In this document: in pieces, positions 42,104 to 42,124 of the stretch
How positions within the stretch are numbered: position 1 is the stretch's first letter
Layout of the letters: the number at the start of each line of letters is the position of its first letter
Source of the DNA: Geminicoccaceae bacterium
GTDB taxonomy: Bacteria > Pseudomonadota > Alphaproteobacteria > Geminicoccales > Geminicoccaceae
DNA length: 42,124 nucleotides
Assembly (NCBI GenBank): GCA_007694015.1
Contig: RECO01000164.1
Location: 1-42,124, forward strand
Direction of reading: 5' to 3'
Program-made: the position numbers and the translations under genes
Notes under the pieces: model-generated
Told to the model about the DNA's origin: nothing
The model's database searches: none
Seen by the model: the letters and a program-made list of their open reading frames with translations, nothing else

Positions 42104-42124
42104 ACGCCACCAAGAAGGCAGAGA

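Overview
The window is about 42 kb of very GC-rich, densely packed chromosomal DNA with heavy third-position GC bias. GTG and TTG starts are frequent, and adjacent genes are often coupled by GTGA, ATGA or TGATG overlaps. An RpoH sigma factor, an EttA ABC-F protein, a UbiH-type hydroxylase, an ArsR-methyltransferase/metF/metH operon and an alphaproteobacterial-looking HNH protein suggest an alphaproteobacterium, probably Rhodospirillales-like. That placement is inference. No tRNA, rRNA, CRISPR array, transposase or integrase was seen; the region reads as ordinary chromosome.

Layout. 1-2.6 kb (minus): methionine/SAM-cycle operon (small ORF, ArsR-methyltransferase regulator, metF, 5' end of metH). 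2.75-6.5 kb (plus): MlaA-like protein, EttA, patatin-like lipoprotein. 6.5-9.1 kb (minus): GNAT, EamA exporter and YeiH-family protein, overlapping. 9.3-13.4 kb: phosphonate ABC uptake, with phnD on plus converging on a minus-strand phnC-phnE-phnE-phosphatase operon; both ends carry candidate Pho boxes. 13.4-15.9 kb: a small ORF, rpoH and a Ubi-type monooxygenase. 16-17.8 kb: a six-helix membrane protein divergent from an SDR that lacks the catalytic Tyr. 18-22.3 kb: RND efflux pair. 22.3-25.8 kb (minus): CIA30-domain protein, 46-residue exported mini-protein and two tandem GMC oxidoreductases in one coupled operon. 25.9-27.8 kb (plus): phosphonate catabolism (TIGR03364-type oxidase and phosphonoacetaldehyde hydrolase). 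28.2-33.9 kb: two-partner secretion pair. 34-42 kb: nicotinate phosphoribosyltransferase, aldo/keto reductase, thioesterase, GST, small hypotheticals, AbrB-family membrane protein, FemAB-like transferase, HNH nuclease and a diguanylate cyclase.

How the genes work together. The phn transporter and the oxidase/PhnX pair form a split phosphonate uptake-and-degradation pathway that would yield acetaldehyde and phosphate. The metH/metF/ArsR block recycles homocysteine. TpsB would export TpsA, whose only two cysteines lie in its last 32 residues.

Most unusual features: (1) a recurrent composite 3' element (G-run hairpin, C-run linker, second hairpin) just after the stop codon of five transcription units; (2) the CIA30/mini-protein/GMC/GMC operon; (3) a CX5R phosphatase coupled to phosphonate permease genes; (4) the C-terminal Cys pair of TpsA.
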